From: Streptomyces sp. NBC_00775
GTDB lineage: Bacteria > Actinomycetota > Actinomycetes > Streptomycetales > Streptomycetaceae
Assembly (NCBI RefSeq): GCF_036347135.1
Contig: NZ_CP108938.1
Coordinates: 9,920,001 to 9,984,000 of the forward strand
Length of the DNA stretch: 64,000 bases
Direction: 5' to 3'
Part shown: one piece after another, positions 52,128-61,632 of the stretch
Layout of the letters: every line of letters starts with the position of its first letter
Position numbering within the stretch: the stretch's first letter is position 1
The notes under the pieces: model-generated
What the model was told of the DNA's origin: nothing
What the model saw: only the letters and a program-made list of their open reading frames with translations
Databases searched by the model: none
Position numbers and translations under genes: made by a program

Positions 52128-54158
52128 ATGACACCGATCAGCCGAAGGGGCTTTGTGGGGCTCGGCGCATCCGTGGCGGCAGGCGCCGCGATGGGCGTCG
52201 GCTCGCGTCCGGCGGCGGCCGCCGACACCGCGGCAACGGCGACCGGCACGATCTCGGACGTACAGCACGTCGTCATCCTCATGCAGGAAAACCGCAGCTT
52301 CGACCACTACTTCGGCCGCCTCAAGGGCGTCCGCGGCTTCGACGACCGCAGCGGCATCACCCTGTCCGGCGGCAACTCCGTCTTCAACCAGCCGAACGGC
52401 AGCGGCAGACAGTACCCGTGGAAGCTCAGCTCCACGCCCGCCGCGGGCGGCAAGGACGGCGAGACCCTCGCCCAGTGCAACGGCGACCTCCCGCACTCGT
52501 GGTCCTCGCAGCACTCCGCCTGGAACAAGGGGCGGCTCGACAACTGGGTTTCGGGCGTCGGCAACGTACGCTCGCTCGGCTACCTCGACCGCTCCGACAT
52601 CCCGTTCCACTACGCGCTCGCCGACAACTACACCATCTGCGACGCCTACTTCTGCTCTTCGCTCAGCGCCACCGGCCCCAACCGTACGTACCTGTGGAGC
52701 GGCAAGGTCGACGGTTCCAGCTACGACGGGGGCGACGAGTCCGGACTGACCTGGCAGAACTACGCGGAGGCGCTGCAAGCGGCCGGGGTGACCTGGAAGG
52801 TCTACCAGAACGCGCAGGACAACTACGGCGACAACGGTTGCGCCTACTTCAAGAAGTTCGCCTCGGCCAAGGCAGGCGACCCGCTGTACGACCGCGGCAT
52901 GGCCTCCGTGCCGAAGGTCACCGGCTCCACGCCCGACGACATCGCCGCCGCCATCAAGGCCGACGTCCTCGCGGGCACCCTGCCCCAGGTCTCCTGGGTG
53001 GTCGCCAACCAGGCCTTCTCGGAGCATCCGTACGCCCCGCCCGGCGACGGCGCCCACTTCGTCGACCTGGTCTACAAGGCGCTCGCCGCGGACGCGAACG
53101 TCTTCGACTCGACCGTCCTGTTCCTCAACTACGACGAGAACGACGGCTTCTTCGACCACGTCCCACCCCCGGCGCCGCCCGCCGGCACCGCGGGGGAGTT
53201 CCTGAACGGCGTCCCGTACGGCCTCGGCTTCCGCGTCCCCATGCTGGTCATCTCGCCCTGGACACGCGGTGGTTGGGTCTCCTCGGAGGTCTTCGACCAC
53301 ACCTCCGTCCTGCGCTTCCTGGAGACCTGGACCAGCGCCCTCGGCAAGCCCGCCGCGTGCCCCAACATCAGCGCCTGGCGCCGCAAGGTCACCGGCGACC
53401 TGGCCGGCGTCTTCGACTTCGCGCATCCGGTGTACGGCGCCGCCTCGCTGCCCGCGACGAGCGTCATCGGGTACGACACCTGCGGCCCGCTGCCCAACCC
53501 GGTGCCTACCACCAACGCGCTGCCCGCCCAGGAGTCCGGCACCCGGCCCGCCCGCGCCCTGCCGTATCAGCCGGGCGGCCACCTGGACCACCTGGAGTTC
53601 GGCGCGAGCGGCAAGATCCTCGCCTGGTTCACCATGGCCAACCAGGGCACCCCCGCCAAGAGCGCCGCGCACTTCTCGGTCCACCCCAACGCCTACCGCG
53701 ACACCACGCCGTGGCAGTACACGGTCGACGCGGGCGGCACCGCCTCCGACTACTTCAGCATCGGCTCGGGGTACGGCGACGGCAAGTACGACATCTCCAT
53801 GGCCGGCCCCAACCGCTTCCTGCGCCGCTTCAAGGGCGACGCGACGCTGGCGGGCAAGTCGGCCGAGGTGAGCACCCGTTACGCGACCGAACCCGGCACC
53901 GGGAAGACCGCCATCTACTTCAAGATGGCCAACTCCTCCGCGTCCTCGGTGAAGTTCACGATCACTTCGAACCACTACCGCGGCGACGGGCCCTGGACAT
54001 ACACCGTCGCCGCGGGCGGTTCGACGGAGGACTTCTTCAACGCGGTGGCGTACCAGGACGGTTGGTACGACTTCACGATCACCGTCGACTCCGACGCGAG
54101 CTGGTCGCGCCGGTTCACCGGGCACATCGAGTCGGGCGCGGCGAGCGTCAGCGGCTGA
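52128..54158 (+). CDS. Tat-exported phospholipase C (phosphocholine-specific type)
   Basis: 676 residues. Twin-arginine signal [16 protein letters not shown] (5-20). Phosphoesterase domain of the bacterial phospholipase C/acid phosphatase family starts with [17 protein letters not shown] (47-63, metal ligand region) and includes [13 protein letters not shown]. Two C-terminal DUF756 beta domains follow (about 480-565 and 580-670; AWFTMANQG and IYFKMANSS). It should release phosphate-bearing head groups from phospholipids outside the cell. The upstream PHO box points to induction under phosphate starvation. Its 3' end overlaps the convergent dehydrogenase gene by 11 bp. Confidence 0.92.
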   Translation: MTPISRRGFVGLGASVAAGAAMGVGSRPAAAADTAATATGTISDVQHVVILMQENRSFDHYFGRLKGVRGFDDRSGITLSGGNSVFNQPNGSGRQYPWKLSSTPAAGGKDGETLAQCNGDLPHSWSSQHSAWNKGRLDNWVSGVGNVRSLGYLDRSDIPFHYALADNYTICDAYFCSSLSATGPNRTYLWSGKVDGSSYDGGDESGLTWQNYAEALQAAGVTWKVYQNAQDNYGDNGCAYFKKFASAKAGDPLYDRGMASVPKVTGSTPDDIAAAIKADVLAGTLPQVSWVVANQAFSEHPYAPPGDGAHFVDLVYKALAADANVFDSTVLFLNYDENDGFFDHVPPPAPPAGTAGEFLNGVPYGLGFRVPMLVISPWTRGGWVSSEVFDHTSVLRFLETWTSALGKPAACPNISAWRRKVTGDLAGVFDFAHPVYGAASLPATSVIGYDTCGPLPNPVPTTNALPAQESGTRPARALPYQPGGHLDHLEFGASGKILAWFTMANQGTPAKSAAHFSVHPNAYRDTTPWQYTVDAGGTASDYFSIGSGYGDGKYDISMAGPNRFLRRFKGDATLAGKSAEVSTRYATEPGTGKTAIYFKMANSSASSVKFTITSNHYRGDGPWTYTVAAGGSTEDFFNAVAYQDGWYDFTITVDSDASWSRRFTGHIESGAASVSG

Positions 54159-55173
54159 TAAACGCGTAGAGGTCCGGGCGCGGGGCGAGTTCGACGGTCA
54201 CCCGGCCGCCGCTCTCCAGCGCCCGGACCCCCGCCTCGGCGACGGCGGACGCCGCGTACCCGTCCCAGGCGCTGGGCCCGGTGACCCGGCCCGCCCGGGT
54301 GGCGTCCACCCACGCCTGCACCTCGCGGTCGTAGGCGTCGGCGAACCGTACGAGATAGTCCTGCGCCACCTCCTCGTACGCACCGGCCGCCGACGTCACC
54401 ACCATCGTGTGCCCCTCCCCGATCCGGGCGCTCCCCGACTCGCAGACCGCCTCGCACCGCACCTGGTAGCCGAAGCCGCAGTTGACGAAGACCTCGACGT
54501 CGACCAGGGCGCCGTCCGCGGTCTCGAACAGTACGAACTGAGGATCGATGAGGCCCGCCGGGGCATGCGAGGACGGTCGCGGGCGCAGCACGCTCACCGC
54601 CGTGAGCTCCTGGCCCAGCAGCCAGCGGGCCGCGTCGATCTCGTGCGACACGGAGCTGTTGACCAGCATCGCCGAGGTGAAGTCCGGCGGCGACGAGACA
54701 TTGCGGTGCGTGCAGTGGAGCATCAGCGGACGGCCCAGCCGCCCGCTGTCCAGCAGGGACTTGAGGCGCTGATACTCGGCGTCGTACCGGCGCATGAACC
54801 CGACCTGGGTCAGCCGCCGGCCGAGCCGCGCCTCGGCCTCCACCACCCGCAGCGCGCCCGCGGACTCCGGCACCAGCGGCTTCTCGCACAGCACCGGCAG
54901 GCCGCGCTCGAAGGCGGCGAGCAGGGCTTCCTCGTGCGCGGGTCCGGGGGAGGCGATCAGCACCGCCTGTACGCCGGGTGTGTCGAGCGCCGCCGACACC
55001 TCGGCATGGACCGCGACACCGTCGATCCCGGCCACGGCGTCCTTGGCCCGGCCGGTCTCGGGATCCGCCACCGCGGCGACCCGAGCACCACTCACCACAC
55101 GGTCGATCCGACGTATATGGTCGGCTCCCATGTGTCCGGCACCCAGGACCGCCACACCCAACAGTTCACTCAC
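54148..55173 (-). CDS. Gfo/Idh/MocA-family oxidoreductase (inositol dehydrogenase-like)
   Basis: 341 residues. N-terminal Rossmann fold [17 protein letters not shown], the family EKPL motif in [12 protein letters not shown], and [17 protein letters not shown] carrying the catalytic His-Asp pair. Resembles myo-inositol 2-dehydrogenases, but no other inositol catabolism gene is nearby, so the substrate stays open. GTG start with GGAG close upstream. Convergent with, and overlapping, phospholipase C. Confidence 0.82.
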   Translation of the reverse strand: MSELLGVAVLGAGHMGADHIRRIDRVVSGARVAAVADPETGRAKDAVAGIDGVAVHAEVSAALDTPGVQAVLIASPGPAHEEALLAAFERGLPVLCEKPLVPESAGALRVVEAEARLGRRLTQVGFMRRYDAEYQRLKSLLDSGRLGRPLMLHCTHRNVSSPPDFTSAMLVNSSVSHEIDAARWLLGQELTAVSVLRPRPSSHAPAGLIDPQFVLFETADGALVDVEVFVNCGFGYQVRCEAVCESGSARIGEGHTMVVTSAAGAYEEVAQDYLVRFADAYDREVQAWVDATRAGRVTGPSAWDGYAASAVAEAGVRALESGGRVTVELAPRPDLYAFISR

Positions 55174-55242
55174 GCGCTCCGCACCTCTCCGCCGACAGCT
55201 CGGTCCATGTGATCCATGTGGTCCGATTGTCGGCCGGAGAGA

Positions 55243-56337
55243 TCAGTAGCGCAGTACCCCGGCGATGCCTTTCGCGTCCCCGAGGCTGCCGTCGGGGACG
55301 AAGCGGACGTCGGCGCCGGTCTCCAGGCACTGTTCGACGATCTCGTCGACGATGTCCTCGCGGGCGTCCAGGTCACCGCTCTCGGCCGGGACGAGATGGT
55401 CGCCGCCGTCGCGCACCGTCACACGGTAGTTCTCCTCGACGGCGAGCAGCCGGATCCGGCCCTCGGTCGCGTTCTGCCACACCTCGTCGACTCCGGCGGC
55501 GAACTCCTTGCGTCCGCGGGCCGTTACGAGTTCCCGCGCCACATCGTCGGTGTGCTTTTTCACGTCGGCGGTGACCAGTGGACGTACCGCCTGCCATACG
55601 GCCTGGGGAGTCCCGTGCGCGAGGCCGCCGTGCGGGATGTGCGCCGCGTCCTTGGTGACGGTGCCGATCTCGTCGAGGGCGGAGAGCGCGGCGGTCTCAC
55701 CGGTGACGTACAGCGGTCGCGGCTGCTCGCGCAGGACGGCGCTCATGGCGGTGTCGGCGTCGCGCAGGAAGCGCCGGATCCCCTCGTCGCGGAAGGTGCT
55801 CGGCATGTCGCCGATCTGTTCCTGGCGCTCGGCGTCGAAGTTCTCGCGGTCCCGGCTCAGCGGAAAGCCGCCGGAGTCGTCCGCGACGACATGATCCGCG
55901 CCGCCGTTCCACAGCGTGACCCGGTCGGCGGAGACCGCGAGCACCCAGAACGGCCGCTCCGAGGCCTGCGCGGCGACGAGGTTGCGGGTCAGGAAGGTGT
56001 CCGAGAGCACCACGCGTTCGGGCACGGTGCGGGCCAGCGACCAGACCTGGTGCTCGCCCGGCGCCGCGAAGATCGCGAGGCCGTCCTCGGCGTGCGCCAG
56101 ATCGACCTCCCTCAGGGCCCGCTCAAGCTGCTCGACGACATCCGTACGCCGTTCGCGGGTGACCGAGGGATCGGCTTCCAGCTGCTTCTTGGCCTCGGCC
56201 ACCACATTGCGCAGCCGGACCGGATCCTGAGCGTTGTCCGGTTCACGGCGGTGTGTCGGCGTCAGCACGGACACCGCCGGATAGGGCCGCGGCCTGCGCA
56301 GCTCGGTGAGGGTCGCGGGGCTGAGTGCGTGCTCCAT
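55243..56337 (-). CDS. baeRF3-domain protein (bacterial eRF1-like family 3)
   Basis: 364 residues, soluble. It fits the baeRF family 3 plan: PYPAVSVLTPTHRREPDNAQDPVRL at the start, GLAIFAAPGEH, PFWVLAVSADRVTLWNG (central RNase H/L7Ae-like core) and a C-terminal AVEENYRVTVRDGGDHL and CLETGADVRFVPDGSL as in eRF1/pelota domain 3. These proteins are thought to act at ribosomes, perhaps in rescue or hibernation, but function is unproven. Divergent from the arginine antiporter gene. ATG start at 56337. Confidence 0.75.
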   Translation of the reverse strand: MEHALSPATLTELRRPRPYPAVSVLTPTHRREPDNAQDPVRLRNVVAEAKKQLEADPSVTRERRTDVVEQLERALREVDLAHAEDGLAIFAAPGEHQVWSLARTVPERVVLSDTFLTRNLVAAQASERPFWVLAVSADRVTLWNGGADHVVADDSGGFPLSRDRENFDAERQEQIGDMPSTFRDEGIRRFLRDADTAMSAVLREQPRPLYVTGETAALSALDEIGTVTKDAAHIPHGGLAHGTPQAVWQAVRPLVTADVKKHTDDVARELVTARGRKEFAAGVDEVWQNATEGRIRLLAVEENYRVTVRDGGDHLVPAESGDLDAREDIVDEIVEQCLETGADVRFVPDGSLGDAKGIAGVLRY

Positions 56338-56468
56338 ACCAGAACCATAGAACCGATTCGCTTATCGGGCATTTGGAGCATTTGGTTGTTAGTGTCGCTC
56401 GCGTCGCCAGATGACGTTCCCCCGCATCGTGGTCGCCGTACGACGATGCCCGTCTCCGTAGGACGCCC

Positions 56469-57887
56469 ATGACGCAGGTCGACACGGAAACGCGGACGCC
56501 GCCGGCCGCCAAACTGACGCTGCTGACCCTCACCATGATGGTCGTCGGCTCGATGGTCGGGGCCGGGGTCTTCTCCCTGCCGAGCCGATTCGCCCAGGAG
56601 ACGGGCGTGGCCGGTGCCCTGATCGCCTGGGCCGTCGCGGGTACCGGCATGCTGATGCTCGCCTTCGTCTTCCAGCGGCTGGCGATCCGCAGACCCGACC
56701 TCGACGCGGGTGTCTACGCGTACGCGAAGGCGGGCTTCGGGGAGTACCTGGGTTTCTTCTCGGCCTTCGGCTACTGGGCCAGCGCCTGCGTCGGCAACGT
56801 GACGTACTGGGTGCTCATCATGTCGACCATCGGCGCGATCGCGCCGGCACTGGGAGACGGCGACACGGTCCTCGCCGTCGTCCTTTCCTCGGTGGGCCTG
56901 TGGTCGTTCTTCCTCCTCATCCGCAGAGGGGTGAAGGAGGCCGCGGCCATCAACCGGATCGTCACCGTGGCCAAGGTCGTGCCGATCCTTGTCTTCGTCA
57001 TCCTGGCGCTCTTCTACCTGGATCCCCATGTCTTCGCCGAGAACTTCGGCGGCGCCGACTACGCCGGATCACTCTTCCAGCAGGTCAAAGGCACCATGCT
57101 GGCCACGGTCTTCGTGTTCCTCGGCGTGGAGGGCGCGAGCGTGTACTCGCGGCACGCCAAACGCCGTGAGGATGTGGGCCGGGCCACCGTTCTCGGCTTC
57201 CTGAGCGTCTTCGCCGTCTTCGCCTCGGTCACCATCGTGTCGTACGGGATCATGCCGATGGGCGAGATCGCCGAGCTGCGGCAGCCGTCCATGGCAGGGG
57301 TCCTGGAGCACGCCGTCGGCACCTGGGGCCAGGTCTTCGTCAGCGTGGGCCTGATCGTCTCGGTGCTCGGCGCCTATCTCGCCTGGACCCTGATGTCCGC
57401 CGAGGTGCTGTTCGTCGCCGCCAAGGACGAGGACATGCCCCGCTTCCTCGGCCGGTCCACCGCCGCGGACGTGCCCGTCCCCGCGCTGGTGATGACGACC
57501 CTGCTGACCCAAGTCGTGCTGGTCGTCACGCTGTTCTCGGACGACGCGTTCAACTTCGCGCTGGATCTGACCAGTGCGCTGACGCTGATCCCGTTCCTGC
57601 TGGCGGCGGCCTTCGCCGTGAAGATCGCGCGACGAGGTCTCGGCGGCGACCTCGTCATCCCCGCACTCGCCACCGTCTACACCGCGTTCCTGCTCTACGC
57701 GGCCGGGCTGAAGTTCATCCTCGTCTCCTTCATCATCTACGCGCCCGCCACGGTCCTGTTCGTGATGGCCCGGCGCGAGCAGGGCAGGCGGCTGTTCTCG
57801 CCCCGTGAACTCGTCATCCTCGCCGTCTCGATCGCCGGCGCGATCCTCGGGATCGTCGCCCTGGCAGTGGGCTGGATCAGCCTCTGA
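56469..57887 (+). CDS. arcD: Arginine:ornithine antiporter-like APC permease
   Basis: 472 residues with 12 predicted membrane spans, APC superfamily. ArcD-like features: LTMMVVGSMVGAGVFSLPS in the first span, FGYWASACVGNVTYWVL, and FVFLGVEGASVYSRHAKRR. With arginine deiminase 33 bp downstream the likely role is exchange of external arginine for ornithine or citrulline. The upstream region holds a 9-bp-period direct repeat (GCATTTGG twice, 56369-56385). ATG start; ribosome site is weak. Confidence 0.85.
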   Translation: MTQVDTETRTPPAAKLTLLTLTMMVVGSMVGAGVFSLPSRFAQETGVAGALIAWAVAGTGMLMLAFVFQRLAIRRPDLDAGVYAYAKAGFGEYLGFFSAFGYWASACVGNVTYWVLIMSTIGAIAPALGDGDTVLAVVLSSVGLWSFFLLIRRGVKEAAAINRIVTVAKVVPILVFVILALFYLDPHVFAENFGGADYAGSLFQQVKGTMLATVFVFLGVEGASVYSRHAKRREDVGRATVLGFLSVFAVFASVTIVSYGIMPMGEIAELRQPSMAGVLEHAVGTWGQVFVSVGLIVSVLGAYLAWTLMSAEVLFVAAKDEDMPRFLGRSTAADVPVPALVMTTLLTQVVLVVTLFSDDAFNFALDLTSALTLIPFLLAAAFAVKIARRGLGGDLVIPALATVYTAFLLYAAGLKFILVSFIIYAPATVLFVMARREQGRRLFSPRELVILAVSIAGAILGIVALAVGWISL

Positions 57888-57920
57888 CCCGTCCGTCTCC
57901 GACCTGGAGAAAGGCCTACT

Positions 57921-59183
57921 GTGACCAGTCAAGACACCACGAGCCGTGCGGCGTACGGCGTCCACTCCGAGGTCGGCAGACTGCGCAAGGTGCTGGTGTG
58001 CGCGCCCGGACTCGCGCACCGCCGGCTCACCCCCACCAACTCCGACGACCTGCTCTTCGACGACGTCATGTGGGTGGAGAACGCGCAGCGCGACCACGCC
58101 GACTTCGTCAACAAGCTGCGCGAGCGCGGCGTGGACGTCGTGGAACTGCACGACCTGCTCGCCCAGACGATGGCGCTTCCCGTGGCCAGGGACTGGCTCC
58201 TGGACCGGAAGATCATCGCGAACCAGGTCGGACTCGGCCTGATCGAGGACACCCGGGCCTTCCTGGAGTCCCTCGAACCCGCCCGGCTCGCCGAGTACTT
58301 GATCGGCGGTCTGGCCACCGCCGATCTGCCGGACGACTTCCGCTCCGGCTATCTCGCGCTGGCCCGCGAGTCGACCGGCGTACGCGAATATCTGATGCCG
58401 CCGCTGCCCAACACGCTCTACACCCGCGACACGACGTGCTGGCTGTACGGCGGCCTCACGCTCAACCCGCTGTACTGGCCTGCCCGGCACGACGAGACGC
58501 TCCTGATGAAGGCGATCTACACCTTCCATCCGGACTTCGCGGGCTCCACCGTGTGGTGGGGCGACCCCGAACTGGACTGGGGCCAGGCCACGTTCGAGGG
58601 CGGTGACATCATGCCGGTCGGCAACGGCATCGTGCTCATGGGCATGAGTGAGCGGACCTCGCGCCAGGCCATCACCCAGGTCGCGGCCGCGCTGTTCCAG
58701 AACGGGGCGGCCGAGCACGTCATCGTCGCCGGCATGCCGAAGCTGCGCGCCGCGATGCACCTCGACACCGTCTTCACCTTCGCCGACCGCGACCTGGTCA
58801 CCCTCTACCCGACCATCATGGACGCGGTCCACACCTTCTCCCTCCGCCCGAGCGACAAGGCCCCAGGCGTCGAACTCACCGACGAGGGCTCGCGCCCCTT
58901 CACCGACGTCGTCGCGAAGGCGCTCGGCCTGTCCGAGCTGCGGGTCGTCGAGACCGGCGGAGACGTGTACGCCTCCGAGCGGCAGCAGTGGGACAGCGGC
59001 AACAACGCGGTCGCTCTGGAGCCCGGCGTGGTGTTCACCTATGACCGCAATACCCAGACCAACACGCTGCTGCGGAAGGCCGGGATCGAGGTCATCACCA
59101 TCGTCGGCGCCGAACTGGGGCGGGGGAGGGGCGGCGGCCACTGCATGACCTGCCCCATCGTGCGGGACGCCGTCGAGTTCTGA
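57921..59183 (+). CDS. arcA: Arginine deiminase
   Basis: 420 residues, guanidino-group-modifying enzyme fold. It hydrolyses L-arginine to citrulline and ammonia. Catalytic Cys408 lies in GGGHCMTCP; other active-site segments seen are [27 protein letters not shown] and [13 protein letters not shown] (His/Asp). Cytoplasmic. Forms an operon with the arcD-like gene. The other ADI-pathway genes (ornithine carbamoyltransferase, carbamate kinase) are not nearby. GTG start with GGAGAAAGG upstream. Confidence 0.95.
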   Translation: MTSQDTTSRAAYGVHSEVGRLRKVLVCAPGLAHRRLTPTNSDDLLFDDVMWVENAQRDHADFVNKLRERGVDVVELHDLLAQTMALPVARDWLLDRKIIANQVGLGLIEDTRAFLESLEPARLAEYLIGGLATADLPDDFRSGYLALARESTGVREYLMPPLPNTLYTRDTTCWLYGGLTLNPLYWPARHDETLLMKAIYTFHPDFAGSTVWWGDPELDWGQATFEGGDIMPVGNGIVLMGMSERTSRQAITQVAAALFQNGAAEHVIVAGMPKLRAAMHLDTVFTFADRDLVTLYPTIMDAVHTFSLRPSDKAPGVELTDEGSRPFTDVVAKALGLSELRVVETGGDVYASERQQWDSGNNAVALEPGVVFTYDRNTQTNTLLRKAGIEVITIVGAELGRGRGGGHCMTCPIVRDAVEF

Positions 59184-59220
59184 AGCCCCGGTCGCGCAAC
59201 GCCCAGAATGCCCAGCGCAT

Positions 59221-59259
59221 TCAACACGTTCAACACGTTCAACACGTTCAGAACGTGTC
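59221..59259. repeat. 9-bp tandem repeats ending in a palindrome between convergent genes
   Basis: TTCAACACG occurs three times (59221-59247), then a variant. ACACGTTC-A-GAACGTGT (59243-59259) is an 8-bp-arm inverted repeat that includes the stop codon of the minus-strand gene and may act as a terminator. Confidence 0.7.
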
Positions 59260-60843
59260 CGGATGCGCCGCCGCCCAGTCCGCGGACCAGGACGCCGGCG
59301 GTTCGGCGAGCAGGACGCCGGGCGCGAGCCACTCGTAGAGCTCCGCATACGACCGTACGGTCGTCGGGTCCGTACGCCGCAGCAGGCGGTGCGGTGTGAG
59401 GTCGCCCGGATCCCGTACCCCCATGGCGGCCATGATCTGGCTCGCGCTGCGCACGGTCGCCCGCTGGTAGCGGTGGACGCGCTCGGACTTGTCGGCCACG
59501 TCCAGGGCGCGGACCCGGCGCGGATCCTGCGTCGCGACGCCCGCCGGGCAGGTGTTGGTGTGGCAGCGCTGGGCCTGGAGGCAGCCGACGGCGAACATCA
59601 TCGCGCGGGCCGCGTTCGTGTAGTCCGCGCCCTGCACCAGGCGCTTGACGATGTCGGAGCCGGTGGCGACCTTGCCGCTCGCGCCGATCCTCATACGGTC
59701 GCGCAGCCCGGTGCCCACGAGCGCGTTGTGCACCGTGATCAGCCCCTCGGTGAGCGGCGTACCGATGTTGTCGGCGAACTCCAGCGGAGCCGCCCCCGTT
59801 CCGCCCTCCGAGCCGTCGACCACGATGAAGTCGGGCGTGACGCCTTCCGCGATCATCGCCTTGCAGACCGCGAGAAACTGGCGGCGCGAGCCGACACAGA
59901 GCTTGAGGCCGGTTGGCTTGCCGCCCGCCAACTCCCGCATACGGGCGACGAATCGCACGAGTTCGCGTGGGGTCGAGAACACCTGGTGATACGGCGGTGA
60001 GATCACCGTCTCACCCTCCGGAACGTCGCGCGCCCGGGCGATCTCGGCGTTCACCTTGGCGCCGGGCAGCACCCCGCCGATGCCCGGCTTCGCGCCCTGG
60101 GAGAGCTTCAGCGAGACGCACTTGACCTCGGGCAGTGCCGCCTTGTCGGCGAACTCCCGTGCCTCGAAGCCCCCTCCGGGGGTGCGGCAGCCGAAGTACG
60201 CCGTGCCGATCTCCCAGATCAGGTCGCCGCCACCCCGCAAGTGGTGCTCCGACAGGCCGCCCTCACCGGTGTCGTGCGCGAAACGGCCCAGCGCCGCGCC
60301 CCTGTTGAGCGCCAGGATCGCGTTCGAGGACAGCGCCCCGAAGCTCATCGCGGAGACATTGAGCAGGGCCATGTCGTACGGCTGGGTGCAGTCAGGGCCT
60401 CCGACGCGGACCACCGGCGGCTCGTCCGGCACGTCGACCGGGCGCATCGACGGTTCCAGGTACTCGTACCCGTCCACGTACACATCACGCTCGGTGCCGA
60501 ACGGCTCCTCGGCCTCGATGCCCTTGGCGCGCGCGTACACGATGCCGCGTACCTCGCGGTCGTACGGACGTCCGTCGAAGTTCCGCTCGACGAAGTACTG
60601 CTGCAACTCCGGCCGCAGCGCCTCCATCAGGAAGCGGAGATGGCCGAGCAGGGGATAGTTCCGCAGTACCGCGTGGCGGCGCTGCACCAGGTCCCACACG
60701 CCGAGCCCGGTCAGGGCCAGCAGGGGGCCCGCCGCGCACCACCACCACGGCGAGACGGCGCACACGAGGACCAGCGCCCCGGCCGCACCGAGGGCGACGA
60801 GCAGCAGCAAGAGCATCCGGCGCACACCATGAGTCAAATCCAT
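59248..60843 (-). CDS. FMN-binding glutamate synthase family protein, membrane-anchored
   Basis: 531 residues. The N-terminus has two hydrophobic spans (MLLLLLVALGAAGALVLVCA, WWWCAAGPLLALTGLGVW). The rest is the FMN/FeS barrel of the glutamate synthase large subunit: NVSAMSFGALSSNAI, SLKLSQGAKPGIGGVLPG, VVDGSEGGTGAAPLEF, and the RCHTNTCPAGVATQDP cluster-binding loop. The amidotransferase domain of true GltB is absent, so its reaction is uncertain despite the family name. ATG at 60843; ribosome site weak, and an ATG at 60816 is possible. Confidence 0.88.
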   Translation of the reverse strand: MDLTHGVRRMLLLLLVALGAAGALVLVCAVSPWWWCAAGPLLALTGLGVWDLVQRRHAVLRNYPLLGHLRFLMEALRPELQQYFVERNFDGRPYDREVRGIVYARAKGIEAEEPFGTERDVYVDGYEYLEPSMRPVDVPDEPPVVRVGGPDCTQPYDMALLNVSAMSFGALSSNAILALNRGAALGRFAHDTGEGGLSEHHLRGGGDLIWEIGTAYFGCRTPGGGFEAREFADKAALPEVKCVSLKLSQGAKPGIGGVLPGAKVNAEIARARDVPEGETVISPPYHQVFSTPRELVRFVARMRELAGGKPTGLKLCVGSRRQFLAVCKAMIAEGVTPDFIVVDGSEGGTGAAPLEFADNIGTPLTEGLITVHNALVGTGLRDRMRIGASGKVATGSDIVKRLVQGADYTNAARAMMFAVGCLQAQRCHTNTCPAGVATQDPRRVRALDVADKSERVHRYQRATVRSASQIMAAMGVRDPGDLTPHRLLRRTDPTTVRSYAELYEWLAPGVLLAEPPASWSADWAAAHPDTF

Positions 60844-60950
60844 GGGGAGGGATTCCGCCGTTCCGCGGGGCGTGGGACGCGGCTCCGTTGAGCCGATCAG
60901 GTGGCGGACGCCGACCCGCGGAACGGCGGCCGGGGTACTCGGGCCGACGG

Positions 60951-61466
60951 CTACCTGTTGTCGAGTGCCTTGTCCGCGGCGGCCACGGAAGGCTTCCACC
61001 ACGTCGTCAGCGGCTCCCACACCAGGACGGCGTCACCGGCGCCCAGCTCGCGCGCGGTGAAGGCGCGCCCGAACCGGGACGGGTCGGCGGACACGGTGAT
61101 CGCGTCCACCCGGCGGGCCTCCGGGTCGGCCGGGTCGGCGATCGTGCGCACGGCGGCGTACGCCGTCCTGCCCGCGCCGATCCGGTACGGCCCGCTCTCA
61201 CCCGCGGGCGCCGGCAGGGCCGCGCCGTCGAGGTCACCGAAGGTGACCGTCGGAATGCGGTCGACCGTGCAGGTGCGGGCGGAGCGGTTCGTCACGCTGA
61301 TGTGGACGATGGTGGGGTCCGCGGACTGCCCGGCCCACAGCTTGAGGACCTTCTCCGCGCACTTCGCGGGCCGCACGGGCTGCGGGGCGGCAGAGCCGCT
61401 CTGGGGCACGGCCAAGAGCAGCGCGGTGGCCGCGGTCGAAAGGGCGAGGACGGTTCGGATGCGCAT
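60951..61466 (-). CDS. Secreted DUF4232-like protein
   Basis: 171 residues. Signal peptide RIRTVLALSTAATALLLAVP. The mature part is a single beta-rich domain (VHISVTNRSARTCTVDRIPT, GPYRIGAGRTAYAAVRTI) like the DUF4232 extracellular proteins common in Streptomyces, with two Cys that could form a disulfide. Function unknown. ATG at 61466 with GGGGGAA upstream. Confidence 0.72.
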   Translation of the reverse strand: MRIRTVLALSTAATALLLAVPQSGSAAPQPVRPAKCAEKVLKLWAGQSADPTIVHISVTNRSARTCTVDRIPTVTFGDLDGAALPAPAGESGPYRIGAGRTAYAAVRTIADPADPEARRVDAITVSADPSRFGRAFTARELGAGDAVLVWEPLTTWWKPSVAAADKALDNR

Positions 61467-61632
61467 CGGTGGTGTTCCCCCTGGTGTGGTCACATACGGT
61501 GCGGCGCGCCGGGTCAGGGCGACGCCTGCCCAGTGTGACGGCCGGGGCGTACGAGAGGTTGTAGCCGACTTGTCCGTGTTACCGGTTCGCGTCCTTTCTG
61601 TCGTCTTCGGTCCCCATCCGGACTCGCGGGAC

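Noticed and set aside
59221..59250. PHO-box-like reading of the GTTCAACAC repeats
   Set aside because: The period is 9 bp rather than 11 bp, the core lacks GTTCACC, and it sits at the 3' ends of two convergent genes.
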